Source of the DNA: Circinella umbellata
Lineage: Eukaryota; Mucoromycota; Mucoromycetes; Mucorales; Lichtheimiaceae
Length of the DNA stretch: 64,000 nucleotides
Direction of reading: 5' to 3'
NCBI GenBank assembly: GCA_025093555.1
Contig: JAIWNF010000045.1
Location: 400,217-464,216, forward strand
Made by a program: the position numbers and the translations under genes. This document shows, piece by piece, positions 25,358 through 37,548 of the stretch (position 1 is its first letter; every line of letters begins with the position of its first letter). The notes below the pieces were generated by a model that saw only the letters and a list, made by a program, of their open reading frames with translations, did no database searches and was not told the DNA's origin.

Positions 25358-25451
25358 GCTGTCTCTCTCTCTTTCTCCTTCACACACGCACTCTCCTCTT
25401 CCCTACTTCTTTTTTTTCGCTTTTAATTTTTTTTCTCTTCTTCTCCATGCG
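24029..25451. other. Intergenic region and long 5' leader of the Cdh1 gene
   Basis: No gene. Contains poly-A/T runs, a purine-rich patch (about 24860-24930), an AAC/CAA-rich segment (about 25070-25310) and a (TA)n run at about 25326-25353, then a CT-rich tract directly before the ATG. This looks like a 5' UTR. Confidence 0.5.
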
Positions 25452-27521
25452 ATGAGTAGTACTTACAAGTCAAAATTACGATCTGCTTCACGAGCAAAAC
25501 TTGAAGCAACAAATTCAGGGAATGATTCAGAAGATAATTCCAATCCAACAAATACTTCAACCGACGATTTAACTTCATCCGATCACATTGATAACGATCC
25601 ACAAACATTATTACCTAGCCCTCGAACTCCACCTATTACTGATCTTGGTGAAACACCAGAATATCCAGATCTTGATGCTTTTTTTCCACCTTCTCCTTAT
25701 GGCCGACGACGACAACAAATATATGGTGACAGGTATGTCTATTTTTTTTTATTGCAATGGGGGAAAAAAAAAAAGAAGGGGAGATAGAATATATATTGAT
25801 AACAATAACATATCAAAACCATAAATATTTCTTACTATTATTATTGTTTAGATTTATACCCTTACGTGATGAACATAACTTTGTACGAGATTACCATTTA
25901 TTAGATTCACCTAGTTCAGGATCAAGGAATCCCTATGCAGACCCTGAATATCATTCCGAAACACGTAAGTAACTGGCGAGGTTAGTTGTGGATGGTGATT
26001 GTAATGGTTGAAAAAAAAAGATTATGAAAAAATAAAAAGTGTGTGTGTGAATTTTGATAAATAAAAGAAATTGATTGAGACTTGTTTTTTTTTTTTTTTT
26101 CACCAATAGGACACAGACAACGACGACTTAGCGCATTTTTCCGTGCAGAAATCATGGGAGATACATCAGCAGCAGATGAATATACCATGCCAGATGGAGT
26201 ACGACAGCCACGTCGAGTCTTTCATTATAGCAACTCACATCAATTTAGACGATCTCCTTCACCCTCTTTGGAACCATCCAGTAGTCCACGTTATCAAACT
26301 TCTCGATTTGGTGATGCAGGGCTACGGATTCTTTCTGCTCCACATCGTCCTGCGAGACATATAAGTAGAACGGCTATAAAAATTCTTGATGCTCCCGAAT
26401 TACAGGTAAAGAACAATGGGGTTTTTGTAAGGGATGATAAAATATAAAAAGGGGGGGGGAGGGTTTTTATTTTGAATGAGTGAATAGCAACAGCATGTGA
26501 TTAAACAATAATGATTTATTAGGATGACTTTTATCTAAACTTGGTGGATTGGGGAAATAATGATTGTTTGGCAGTGGGATTGGGATCATGTGTTTATCTT
26601 TGGAATGCAAATACAAGTCGGGTAACCAAATTATGTGATTTTGTCAATGATGCCGTATCATCCGTAAGTTGGGCAAAACAAGGATCACATTTAGCCATTG
26701 GAACAAATAAAGGAACTGTATTATTATGGGACACAGAAACTTCTCGACGGATCCGAACTTGGACTGGCCATACATCACGGACAGGTAAAAAAAAAAGTTC
26801 AAATTCGGTTTATAATGTTAAACTTGCTAAATCAAAATGAAATGATAAAATAGGTGCCCTGGCATGGAGTTCAAATATTCTTACCTCGGGCAGTCGAGAT
26901 CATAAAATATACCATCGTGATGTACGATCACCTAATCAATATTTCCGAAAACTAGATGAACATGTACAAGAAGTGTGTGGATTAAAATGGAATGAAGAAG
27001 GCACCATGCTTGCTTCGGGAGGGAACGACAACAACTTGTTAATATGGAATTCACATCAAGACAATTTATTATGGAAGTTTAGAGATCATACAGCTGCTGT
27101 CAAAGCCATTGGATGGAGTCCACATACACGAGGAATGCTTGCAAGTGGCGGTGGTACTGCAGACAAAACAATCAAGTTTTGGAATGCTATTTCAGGAGCT
27201 GCTATATCTTCTCATGATACTGGATCTCAAGTATGTAATATTGCTTGGTCAAAAAAGACAAATGAAATTGTCAGTACTCATGGATACGCGAGTAATTCGG
27301 ATAGTTCTTCAAATCAAGTGATTGTATGGCGAGCCAACAATATGCAACGTGTAGCAACACTTTCTGGACATTCAAGTCGTGTTTTATACATGTCATTAAG
27401 CCACGATGGTACCACCGTGGTAACAGGAGCAGGTGATGAAACGCTGCGTTTTTGGGATGTATTCTCTACTGCTGAGGTCATTCGACGTGAACCAGAAGAT
27501 CGACGTGAGTGTCTTCGGTAG
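25452..27521 (+). CDS. FZR1: Cdh1/Fzr-type WD40 activator of the anaphase-promoting complex
   Basis: Recruits substrates to the APC/C ubiquitin ligase in late mitosis and G1. Five exons (25452-25732, 25852-25964, 26110-26405, 26523-26784, 26854-27521) give 539 aa. Start is the ATG after a CT-rich leader. The C-box (DRFIPLRD, about residues 93-100) straddles the first splice and, with FRAEIMG and RKILDAPELQDDFYLNLVDWG, is specific to this family. Seven WD40-type repeats follow (LAVGLGSCVYLW, HTSRTGALAW, LASGGNDNNLLIW, TIKFW and so on). Cdh1 rather than Cdc20 is favoured by the C-box context and SRTAIKILDAPELQ. Oddity: the frame ends ECLR just after a good donor (CGAC/GTGAGT, 27504), and the usual C-terminal Ile-Arg is not seen, so a last exon may be missed. 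Confidence 0.85.
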
Positions 27522-27538
27522 AAAGAAAGAGGCTCCTC

Positions 27539-27570
<32 letters not shown>

Positions 27571-28527
27571 TCCAACAAAAAGTCATATTATTTTCTCATC
27601 CTCTCTCATTCTAATTCGCAAATCCTAAGAAAAAAGAACCAATTTTTAATCGCTATAACACAACCTAACAACCATTCTATTCTACTCCACTCCACTCCAT
27701 CACGCAACACTTTTACCAGCTTCTTGTTTGTTTCTATTCCAATTCATCTTTATATATATATATATATATATACTACTATTATTATTTTATTGTTCATCCA
27801 TTTGCGCACATATTCTTTTTTTTTTCATTTCAAACATTATTTTTTTCCCATTTTCCCTCTTACCACAATACACTGTGCTTACACTCTCACTGAACTTTTG
27901 AAAAGTCCACCTACTTTTTTTGATATTTGTGTGAGGTTCAATTGCTCCAAATAATGAGACTAATTTGACCAGGTATTTGAAGTTAGTTTGCTCTGCTTTT
28001 TGAGAAGATAAAAAAAAAGCCAACTGCGGCAACAGTTGGGCATCCACCCTTGAGCAGCTTATAGATGGATTAGTCAGTATAATGCGTACCTTGATAGTGT
28101 TTTTGAGAGCAGAAAAAATGTAAGTCGTAAGTGTATCTTATCTGAAGAGCATAACACGACTGTTATCAGCTTCATTAATGCTAATTCTTCCCCTACTGTT
28201 GTTGAAGTGAATATGCATTTATTACTTAAAGTGTTTTCTTGCTCATAAAGTATATACCACGGTTACGTAATAGCTTTATAAAACGTGAATACAATCTTTC
28301 GTTGAGAACTGTTGGGATCGCCACTATCAACTGAATTCTCACTTGTTGTTGACAGTGGCATCCGATTTTATGTCACTTTTCTTCAATCCTACCAAGTGCT
28401 CAGAGAGATACTATATTTTTATGTTATTTACATGGATTTTTTTTATTTAAACTTAATATATACAGCATCAGGGAGTTATTAACAGAAGTATAATAGAGGG
28501 TTTAAGACCATCAAAACTTATGCGACA
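27522..28527. other. 3' flank of the Cdh1 gene
   Basis: Two (TA)n runs (about 27545-27570 and 27752-27771), T-rich DNA, no gene I can support. A final coding exon of Cdh1 might lie here, but I found no exon ending in Ile-Arg. Confidence 0.4.
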
Positions 28528-30136
28528 TTACTTCCGGACCCGAAACCCGACAAACTCTTCATCACTTTCTTTATTGCTATCATTAGAGTCTTCGTCACCT
28601 TCACCTGTGTCAAACAAAAAACCCTTTCTCCATTGATCAACCCATTGATGGATCACCTCAAGATCTATATCAAGTAATCGAGGATGGACCACAAGCAAGT
28701 ACACGACATATAGTAAACCATGCTTGTTCAAATATTCAATGAGACTAGGAACTTGTGTCCTAATATCTTGTTCATTAGTATTTCCCAATACTGATTTAAA
28801 CGAAGAGAAATCATACATGTGCATGTATATCCAGTGGCGTCCACCAGTTGATGGATCAACACAAAGGTTATTGCCACATGTATAGCGCCAGATGGTAACA
28901 CCAAGACATGCATAATCTCCCTCTTCTGGTTCCCGACATGGCCTGCTATATATATAAATTCATTAGAAAATCTATCAGCATCTATACTATTCTTTTTATT
29001 AACACTGATATATTAACATACAATGGGTCATCGTCAGGAGTTTCAGAAATAGAAAAAGTAATAGTTGCTTAGTAGTTTTATCATCACCATCAACAGTATG
29101 TGATCGTAAATATAAAGGTAAGAAAGTAACATACGTTTCAAGCAATTTTAAGAGCTCCTCTGTGGTATATGTGTGAATGGAGTATTCTTGCTCGGTGTTG
29201 TTATTATTAAGCAATAAATAACCAGATTACACACACATATATACATGCTGCTATATTATATAACATTTATAAAATAATAAGTATAAGCATTTACATTTCT
29301 TGCTGTTGTTTTATTGCATGGTGAATGTAAGTAAATTTTGAAAGTGAAAAAAGAACTGTCATAAAAATACTTGCTGTCATCTTAATATTGTACTGCGGTA
29401 ATTTAAGCTGCCTGCCTGTACTACACTTGGTATAAATATGGTAAAACCAAAAAGGTTTGTACCACTGGTAACAAAAAGTTACCAAACCTTAATATTTTTT
29501 TTTCATCCAAATTTTTGCGAGTTGCAAACGTGTGCAAATTAGATAATGAAGAAGCAAAGTCCAGCGAGCCAATTTCCATCATGGTGTAAAGACAACTGTG
29601 GCATTTAGATACAATAAAAAAGGAGATGGAATATCCACTTTTCGTAAAGCTAAACAAACTTCCGGTAGGTCATGCCGTTCGATGGCGCGCTTGCAAGTAA
29701 TAGCCAAGTCGGAAAATGTCCAAATTGACTGATTGTTTCGGGATGTGTACGTTGCCAACTCACCGAATTCAAGAGGGCACCCTAATTCATGATGTACAAG
29801 CGTTGATATAATAGCGTCTGACCGCATGTCAGTAAAATTTTGGTGTATAGATTTTTTGTCGATAACTTGATCACGGAAGTGACACCCAAAAATCAGGTAG
29901 CTTATAGTGAGAATATTCAAGATAACGTTAAGCAAAACATAAATGTCCGTGGACTTAAGTTGGACCCAAGTTGGTCTGAGGTTGGAACAAGAAAATGAGG
30001 ATGAAGCGTTGGAATCAAGCAGCAGCGCAACAATGACTCCTTTCATTGACATCAATGCCTCATCTTCAACCATTGACCGTACTATGTACAATGAAATGCT
30101 AACTACATCTTGGATCATTGGAAATACTAACATCAC
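28528..30136 (-). pseudogene. Unidentified leftward locus, probably decayed
   Basis: I do not recognise this. The best part is an exon at about 28945-28528 encoding RPCREPEEGDYACLGVTIW.., paired Cys (TCGNNLC) and an acidic tail (about 115 aa after the acceptor). An upstream exon around 29060-29010 (SISETPDDDP) can join through a GTATGT donor, and another lies near 29210-29150 (YSIHTYTTEELLKLLE). A longer frame (30136-29579) upstream looks protein-like in its second half (SDAIISTLVHHELGCPLEFGELATYTSR) but does not connect cleanly. It may be one multi-exon gene, a transposon relic, or two neighbours. No domain assigned. Confidence 0.35.
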
Positions 30137-30960
30137 TGACTTGTTTCAACAATACCGTCGACAGGTCAATACTATTGATCTCTCCTTTCCTCTTTGAAAC
30201 ATCGTTGACGATCCCTTTTTACTTGTTGAAGACATGACAGGTGTTGGAAGCTGAAAAGGCCTGCTTTTCTACCCTGCCTCTATGTAAAGCACGGAAAAAA
30301 TTATTGCTCGACGTGTATACAATGAAAATCTAATTCATGTAAAGTGCATATTTCAAGTGACGCAAGCTCAATTTGTAAAAAAAAAAATTCGGGATATTAT
30401 TTCTTTTCTTAACCAAACTCGAACAATCAAGATGCTTGAGTCCTGTAGTCCTTTTAGGATGACCGTTTAAGCCAATTTTCCGTTGCAGCTTGACGCTTCG
30501 TCCGTTTTGTTCATGGCGAACGTTCTCTTACCAAGTTTACATTGCTACATGGTAAAGTCATTAAAGATATTTACTGTCTTTTTTTTTTATTTCTATTTTT
30601 TTTCTGTAGTAGCGTATGTTATCTTCGTTCTACTGCGTTTACATTACGAACATCGGGATATGGCCTAGGAATTTGATAGGGTTCATCGTCGTCTCTCTTA
30701 TGACAAGAATGTTCATTGATTAACTTTAAAGAGTTTGATAAAATGTCATCAGCGCAAACATCTTTTTTGTACCAATCATTTTTACTTACTAAGAAAAATA
30801 CCTCGCTACGTATTTGATTATTATTATTCTTCTTATGTTACTTTACTTAATAAACTATAATTTATATTCGCCAATATATATAATTTATTTCAACCTGATT
30901 TATCTTAATAAACATCTTGTTAATCTCTATTATCTTTATTTAATTTGATAAAACACATCA
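30137..30960. other. Non-coding or decayed stretch
   Basis: A rightward ORF at 29943-30197 runs antisense to the locus above and is probably chance. I see no supportable gene up to the mariner relic. Confidence 0.4.
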
Positions 30961-31720
30961 GATGTTATTCAAGACGCAGTTGAGAATCTAATCAAAAGTT
31001 TTGAGGGTTTGGAAAATTAGAAATAATCAGAGTTGCTGAATTCATGAAAGAAGAGTGCCACTTCAGTATCCAGGTCGTTGCGTACCCGCTGTCCTTTTGC
31101 AAGAAATGGAAGAGCAACTCTGGGAGCTTGTACTAAATGAGTTAAGGAATGTGATTAGGTTTCAGAAAGGTATTCTATTCATACAAAATTGTGTCTTTCG
31201 GGACGAAGTCGGCTTTGATATAAACATGCATCATACGAGAGCTTGGTCACGACATGGAGCACAAGCTATCACAGCATCGATTTCTGTAAGGATTGCTTCT
31301 CATACTCTCATCGGTGTCGTCTCCTCATTTGGTGTAGTAAATGCGAGCATAAGAGAGACAGACAATGTTAAGAAAAGAAGGGTTGTAGGCGCAACGAAAC
31401 AAGAAGCAGCTGGAGATGCGATCGCGGATATTCGAAACGGTGCTACAGCTGACCATTATCTATACAGTTCATTAGTGATAAATTATATATATTGTGGGTG
31501 CATTTTTCAACATGAAGGGCTTCCATATCGTCATGGACCATATTCCAATTCATTCTCCTGGTGAAACTGATACTATCATAAAGGAAAGAGGACATATACC
31601 CACCCTATTCATCTGAGATAAATTCTATCGAGATGTTCTGGAAAGTTTCAAAGGATAGGGTAAAAAGGGGCAAGCTAAGCGATATGAAAAACTCTTACTT
31701 TTAAAGTTATCGAAGGGAGT
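30961..31720 (+). mobile_element. Tc1/mariner-like transposase relic
   Basis: The core frame (31055-31564) has the first catalytic Asp in CVFRDEVGFDIN, then RAWSRHG and TLIGVVSSFGVVNASIR, characteristic of fungal mariner transposases. A second frame from about 31512 gives the second Asp region (FHIVMDHIPIHSP), and a third from about 31607 gives SSEINSIEMFWKVSKDRVKRGKL with the final acidic residue. At least two frame changes separate these, so the copy is dead. Upstream, VIQDAVENLIKSFEGLE (about 30964) may be the helix-turn-helix end. No terminal repeats were found. Confidence 0.75.
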
Positions 31721-32351
31721 AGAGATGCTCCTATTGAGAATTTGCAAAGTCTCATCTAACATTCTATTGATATTTTCCCTGAATGCTTCAATAAGGAACC
31801 TATATAATCACTTAGCAACTTAAATGAAAAAGGTGGTGAATTTATTTTTAAAAAGTAGGGCAGACTAACTTCAAACACTTGGTCAACTTACATAGCTTCA
31901 TTATTATTTTGGGCAATTTAACCTCACACAAACATCCAAATAGAGAGTGGAAGCATAGTTACCACTTTTTTTCTGTACTTACAGAAATGACGAAAACAAT
32001 ACACATAAAAAGTTTATTTTTAAAGCATAAACGGAATCCGAAGAAGCAAAAAAAAAAGAGCGGGCTTATAAGATTATTTTTAGACTTGTTCTAAAGTTGG
32101 TAAATTGATGTTTTTAAACTGTTCGGAACGGGCTGAGCCATTGATTTTTTATCTGTGTTATGAAATTATGCTGGGCCAAGAATTGAACTTGTGATCTTGG
32201 CAACTGTCTTTTTTTCTTTTTTTATTTTGTTGTTATTATTTTTTTTGTTGTTGTTTTTTTTAGTACGATAAAACTTCTTTTTTCCTCTTTTTCTTCTCTT
32301 CTCTTTTTATTATATTCAAGACATACCAAAAAAAAAAAAAACAAGACAAAA
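31721..32351. other. Upstream region of the membrane-protein gene
   Basis: Includes the tail of the mariner relic, a T-rich leader and an A-run just before the next ATG. No gene seen. A tRNA-like T-arm word near 32170 is discussed under rejected items. Confidence 0.4.
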
Positions 32352-33527
32352 ATGTATAAACAAGAAGAAAGTAATACTAATAATAATAATAATAATCATC
32401 CTGATCCATTTGCTGGACAATACCCTCCACCTCCACCAGCTCCAGAATCATATATTTCGGGACCATCGACCGGAACGCCACCGGCTGTAAATCTTTTTTC
32501 AGAAGTAAGGACAGAAGTAAGGACAAATGATTCATCACCTTATTATCCACCTACACAACAACATCAAGAAACTATTACTCAAGATCAACAACAACAAAAT
32601 CCATGGCCAATAACTTCTGCTTATAATCATCCATCACGACAAGCTGAATATTTCTCACCTCCTCATATACATTATGATCAGCATCGCGCTTCTTACGATC
32701 ATAGTGCACCTGTTGTTTCAATGAACTATAAAAATGATCCTCATCATCGTGGATCTTACGACCACAGTGCTCCTGCTACAGTACCTATGCTTTATGATCA
32801 TCGACCTTCTTATGATCAACGACCTTATGAACCAGCTTATACCTCTTCCTATCAAAATCAAGCGAATGATCCAAGTACATATTATCCACATCCAAATACC
32901 AATTATTATACAGAAGAATTGGATGCTCCATCATCACCTAACACACCTATTATTCCAAAAACGGAACCAACGTCATCATCAGGGACAGCGGTAACAGCAG
33001 AAAATCAAAATAACAATAACAATCAACAAACAAGTAGTGATCAACAAAAAGAAAAAAAAGGTAAAAAACAAGGGGCTGGATTCGGATTATTCAAAAAGAA
33101 AAAAGTGGAATCGACACCTCCACAAGAGCAACCTATATTATCTGGACCAAAACCCGCACCTGTAGATGAAAAACCTTCGTATCAGCGACCTGCTCATGAT
33201 CCAGAAGATGGAAGAGGTCTACGAAATGCATGTTGTTGTTATAATCCCGCGTTAACTTGTTGTTCCTTTTTTTGGATGTTATTTTCTGCTGCTATTTTAG
33301 CAGGTGGTGTTGCCATGATGATTGCATCCAAAGTTGTTCAAGATCGCTGTAATAATGAATGTGGAGGTGGAGCAGATGAAACCATTGGTAGTTGTACTGT
33401 ATTATGTAATGAAGTACTTCATCAAGCATTATTATGGGGAGGTTTAGCTATCATGGTATTAGCTAGTATATCAGTGATATGGAGATTATTTACTTGGTGT
33501 TGTGCTGGTTGTGCTAGAAATAAATAA
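32352..33527 (+). CDS. Asn/Gln/Pro/Tyr-rich protein with two C-terminal membrane helices (391 aa)
   Basis: Single exon, start ATG at 32352 after an A-rich leader. Residues 1-225 are low-complexity (Asn run, PPPPPAPES, Gln-rich) with imperfect repeats built on RxSYDHSAP (three or so between about residues 115 and 155). A basic block KEKKGKKQGAGFGLFKKKK (about 235-252) precedes a Cys-rich turn (NACCCYNPALTCCSFFW). Two hydrophobic helices follow: about 312-330 (MLFSAAILAGGVAMMIA) and about 360-380 (LLWGGLAIMVLASISVIW), separated by a Cys-containing loop (DRCNNECGG..CTVLC). It ends in WCCAGCARNK. Looks like a membrane protein with a disordered cytosolic tail and juxtamembrane Cys that could be palmitoylated. 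I do not recognise a named family. Confidence 0.8.
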   Translation: MYKQEESNTNNNNNNHPDPFAGQYPPPPPAPESYISGPSTGTPPAVNLFSEVRTEVRTNDSSPYYPPTQQHQETITQDQQQQNPWPITSAYNHPSRQAEYFSPPHIHYDQHRASYDHSAPVVSMNYKNDPHHRGSYDHSAPATVPMLYDHRPSYDQRPYEPAYTSSYQNQANDPSTYYPHPNTNYYTEELDAPSSPNTPIIPKTEPTSSSGTAVTAENQNNNNNQQTSSDQQKEKKGKKQGAGFGLFKKKKVESTPPQEQPILSGPKPAPVDEKPSYQRPAHDPEDGRGLRNACCCYNPALTCCSFFWMLFSAAILAGGVAMMIASKVVQDRCNNECGGGADETIGSCTVLCNEVLHQALLWGGLAIMVLASISVIWRLFTWCCAGCARNK

Positions 33528-33702
33528 AATAAAAACAATTTGTATATTCTTTTATTATTATTATTATATTATTAATATGAAACATGCCAGTTAATGTGTA
33601 TATTGTGTGATTGTAATATGATGTGTGTATGTAAAATGTAATGTAATGTTGTATATTTGATTAGAAATGAAATAGTTGAGTGGGATGGGGAATATACTCT
33701 TC

Positions 33703-34532
33703 CTAATTCTTTTCTTTTTTACTCTTCTTTTTCTTCTTATCCTTCTTTTCATCTTTATCTTTACTCTTCTTTTCTTTTTTTTCTTTTTTACTCTTTTTCT
33801 TTTCTTTCTTTTCTTCATCATTATCCTTGCTCTTTTTCTTCTTTTTCTTCTTTTCAACCTTAGAATCATCTTCATCACGTTTTCGCTTTTGAGTGATGGT
33901 AGCATCATCATCTTTGTTTTGATGAGCAAGGTAATCTTGCATGACTCGAGCATATTTACCCTTTTGTTCAACTAAACCAAGACCTCCTTTTCTTGCTGTG
34001 CGACCTTCACATGCAGCAAATAATTCAGCGTCTGTCATTTTAATTGAATAATCCTTTCCATCATCATCATCTGAATCGTTATCGTCGGTATTTGCATTAC
34101 TTGATGATGTTGATTGAGGTGTTGATGTTTCCGATCTATTTAATAATAAAGATATTAGAATTACCCTTCATTTTTATATTTGATTAAAAAAAAATCAACT
34201 TACGGAAGAACGGCAGCACTTTTAACAAATCCACTATAAAGTGATGAACGAGCAATAGTTTGTGCCATGGAAGAATGAACACTTTTAACAGAATCCATTA
34301 AGTTAACTTGATCAGCCATAGCTGCCATTGAAGAAGTAGTCGTTTCTTCTTGTGTTTTAATTGTCGATTTTTTCATTCCTTGAGCTGTAGGTTTATAAGT
34401 ACTAAGAATACCCGTTTCTGATTTACGATTATCACTCTTTTTCTTTGTTGCAATACGAATCTAACAAATAGAATACATTTAGTTCATTTTCTTTTATATA
34501 GATATATACATATATTTTTTTTCGAGAATAGC

Positions 34533-34571
<39 letters not shown>

Positions 34572-34894
34572 TCATTAGCTTCAGTATCCTTTTCAACACT
34601 AACAGAACTTGCACTCTTATTATATAAATGATCCCACCAAGCGAAATCCCATTGTTCTTGACTTTTACCAACACCTTTGGTATCATTCTTTACTTTGACA
34701 GCTATATGTTTGGCATTACCATGTTTATCCTTTCCTAAACCTTCACCACTAAAAAAATAAATATGTGAGTTAAAAAAAAAAAAAGAAAAACTGGTCCGAG
34801 TCTAATTCTTTTAATGAATTAATGATAATTACTTTTTCCAACCGTATTTTTCAAGTTGATTCTTAGCAAAAGAATCGTCCCACTTTTCAAGCAT
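33703..34894 (-). CDS. G-patch protein, GPATCH4/Tma23-like, with long lysine tail (309 aa)
   Basis: G-patch proteins bind RNA and activate DEAH helicases; this type is nucleolar and linked to ribosome or snoRNA work. Four exons: 34894-34833, 34748-34571, 34460-34204, 34135-33703, in phase. The G-patch is at the N-terminus (YGWKNGEGLGKDKHG, residues about 17-31, split by intron 1). Then a Trp-rich block WDFAWWDHLYNK (about 50-61) typical of GPATCH4 relatives. A middle helical/Ser region follows, then FAACEGRTARKGGLGLVEQKGKYARVM, and a C-terminal Lys/Glu/Asp run of about 75 residues, likely a nucleolar signal. The convergent neighbour ends 175 bp away at 33527. Symbol withheld because orthology to GPATCH4 is by motif only. 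Confidence 0.85.
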
Positions 34895-35214
34895 TTAAAA
34901 TAAATAAGGTATAGATGTATATATAAAAAAAAAAGGAACAAAAAAAAAAAAAAAAGTGGCTAAGTAAAAAAATTAATGGAGGAAGTGTATGTTTGTGCAT
35001 AAATTTTAACCAATTAAAGAAAAGTGTTCATTTCATTTCTTGTTATCTTCCGCGTCAGTAGCAGAAACAGTAAGAATCATTTCTTCTTCCCTTGGAATTC
35101 CTTAGGGCTTTATAACATTTACCACTGACAAGAAAGACAATTATTGTTATTTTATTTTACATAGTAACTCTATAGGTTGTTTTGTATAAAACTGTTTTAC
35201 TTATCATTTGAACG
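34895..35214. other. Short intergenic stretch upstream of KDZ element
   Basis: Poly-A runs and AT-rich DNA; includes the G-patch gene promoter. The N-terminal zinc-finger part expected for a KDZ transposase is not here. Confidence 0.4.
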
Positions 35215-37226
35215 ATGATTTACCAGGCTCATATGACAGTCGCTATCGATGGAAATCAACAGCTACGTAGACTCAAAAGAAATGAACAAGATATGAAAAA
35301 GGCTACATGCAATATATTTTTCAAAGCAGACAAATATCAAAAACTATTTGGGGGCGAAATTGAAAAAAGTATTCCACATAATAGCGATTCAAAAGAAACA
35401 TGTAGGAGTAATTTCGATGCTGCAAACCTTAGTTTACAAGCAATTAAAAAACATCGTGTTCATGAATCTGGTATTGTTGGATGTGTATGTAAGCATAACA
35501 TACCGCTAGAATTTACCAACATGTATGAATCGGGAGAAAGGTAACTAATTTTTTGATAATATTATATTCTATATTCAAAAGATAGTAAAGCATTTTACTA
35601 TTTATTTTCTTGTTCTTGTATTAATGTATTTATTTTGATAATTGTTTAAGATACAAGTATCCACTCTCATTGATCAAAGTCTTGGTTGAAAAATATGGTC
35701 CACGGTTAAATTGTCTATATGATATTGGGTGTCGTTTCTCTGCTGCCGTTGATGTATGTATTTTCCATGGTAACTTGTATTATTTGGCTTAATAGTAGAT
35801 TATTATATATTAACTGTTAGTATATTAACTACTTGATATATATTTATAGAAATATTATCCGCAACTAAAAGACAATGGTTCTAAAGTAGCCATTGGCGTT
35901 TTTCACGCTTATGGGCACTCAATGGAGTGTCAAATCAACAATAATCCACGATATATCGACAATTTTGGTTTGATGGATGGTGAAGGTACTATATTAAAAA
36001 AACATCAACTTACTAAAGAGTTCTTTAAAAATAAGAATATTATATAATACTGACGCTACGTAATAAATATTCCGTTAAATCTATAGGCATGGAGCGATTA
36101 TGGAGCACAATTGGAAATCTGGTTAGAATGACAAGACAAATGTCAGCTGAACGACGACTGCTCACATTATCTCACTCAATTGCTCATTATAAAAAAAAAC
36201 ACATATTTAATCTTCGTAAGTTATCATTTATTATTCTTACTAAATCACTATTTGCTTCTGGGATTAGTCAAGCTTTAGTAACAAAAAAATATTATACTTT
36301 TGGGGAATAGCCACGTATCTGCGCCGACGACAGAACAAAGCAGCTAAAATATTAGAAAATGCTCTCAAATTTATATATGCATATAATCCATCTTTGACGG
36401 ATGATGAATTAGAAGAAAAGTGGATCTGTTCGTGCAAGAAATTATTTTTGAGCCTAATCCAAATGCAACGGTAACACTACACTCCTTGAAGCAAAAATAT
36501 GCACGTGAACTGCATGAACTTTATGAAAATCCGTCAAATAATAGGTATGTTCCTGCTTCTAGAGAAAGCATAAGAGATATTGATTGACCAATACATAACA
36601 TTAAAATATCACACATTCTAACTGTCAAAAAAACACTACGGACTCGTTATATTATTTTTATAATTTCCAGCCGGCATGAGGATTCAGTTCAGCGTTTAGA
36701 GCGTGTCCTCATGAGGAGAAATATAATCACCGTGCGTTGGGAAAAAAATTCTATAGAATATCAGGAGGCATATACCCAAGCACAAGAGCATGATCTTAAA
36801 AAAACCATGGCACAGCTTAAATCCGTAATTGTTGGGAGAACAGTTTTGCAAGACCAGTTGTATCACACAACAAAACTTGGTATGCTAATATCTAAAATAT
36901 CTATTTATTATAATACGTTTGGTAACGTAATCCTAACTTATACTGTATTTATAGGTCATAAAACAAGCAAACGCTTAAAAGTAGCGATCCAAAATGTCAA
37001 AAAAACAGCAACTCCAATCCTAAATCGTTATAATACTATTTGCAGTAATCTTGGGAAACCAGAGAACCATCGAAAGTATGAAGAGATTTGTAACCTTAAT
37101 AATGATTTTTGGATTTTTACCTCAAGTTTAATAAGTTTTCGAGTGCTTCGTGAGTTGACCTCCATATTAAGCCAAAATCTAAGAATGCGTATTTATTCTT
37201 ACCTATATATAAGCTTTTTCTTATGA
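35215..37226 (+). mobile_element. KDZ-type transposase gene, 5'-truncated with one frameshift
   Basis: KDZ (Kyakuja-Dileera-Zisupton) DNA transposases use an RNase H-fold DDE site. Seen here: first Asp in AIDGNQQLRRLK (35239 on), a CVCKHNIPLEFTNMYESGER block, second Asp in LYDIGCRFSAAVD, the FHAYGHSMECQI signature, and the acidic residue in LMDGEGMERLWS. Exons: to 35540, 35651-35753, 35850-35985, 36087-36215, 36311 onward. At about 36422 the frame shifts by one (EEKW, then DLFVQEIIFEP), after which the coding-like frame runs to 36544, splices to about 36671 (RHEDSVQRLERVL) and on to about 37200. The N-terminal region with the CxxC finger is absent. Terminal repeats not found. Confidence 0.8.
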
Positions 37227-37548
37227 TTTACTATTTACTTTTCTATGTTTATTTTCTACCTATGATATGTCATTACTTTAACAATATACCTTTTCTATAA
37301 ATTCTCTAAGATTACATGCTTCATATTTATTTATATTTAATAGTTTTATTATATATTATTGGTTTTTACTAAAGCAGACGCAGTTGCTTGATATAATGTT
37401 ACAAAATCAATTTTGAAAAATGAAGCAGTGAACCCTCAAGCAAATTGCTTCCGTGTATTTCAGCTGAAACTCTTTTCCGGCTTTTTTAGTGTTCAAGTTG
37501 CTGTGCATCTAGAACACGAACACCATTCTTTTTTAATTTATTTTTATA
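37227..37548. other. Intergenic
   Basis: AT-rich DNA between the KDZ relic and the RRM-like gene; no gene seen. Confidence 0.4.

Noticed and set aside
32150..32210. tRNA-like T-arm word (CAAGTTCAATTCTTG on the minus strand)
   Set aside because: No matching acceptor stem, D-arm or anticodon arm could be folded in the adjacent 80 bases; probably chance or a worn SINE piece.
33657..33975. Rightward Ser/Phe-rich ORFs
   Set aside because: Antisense of the lysine-rich tail of the G-patch gene.
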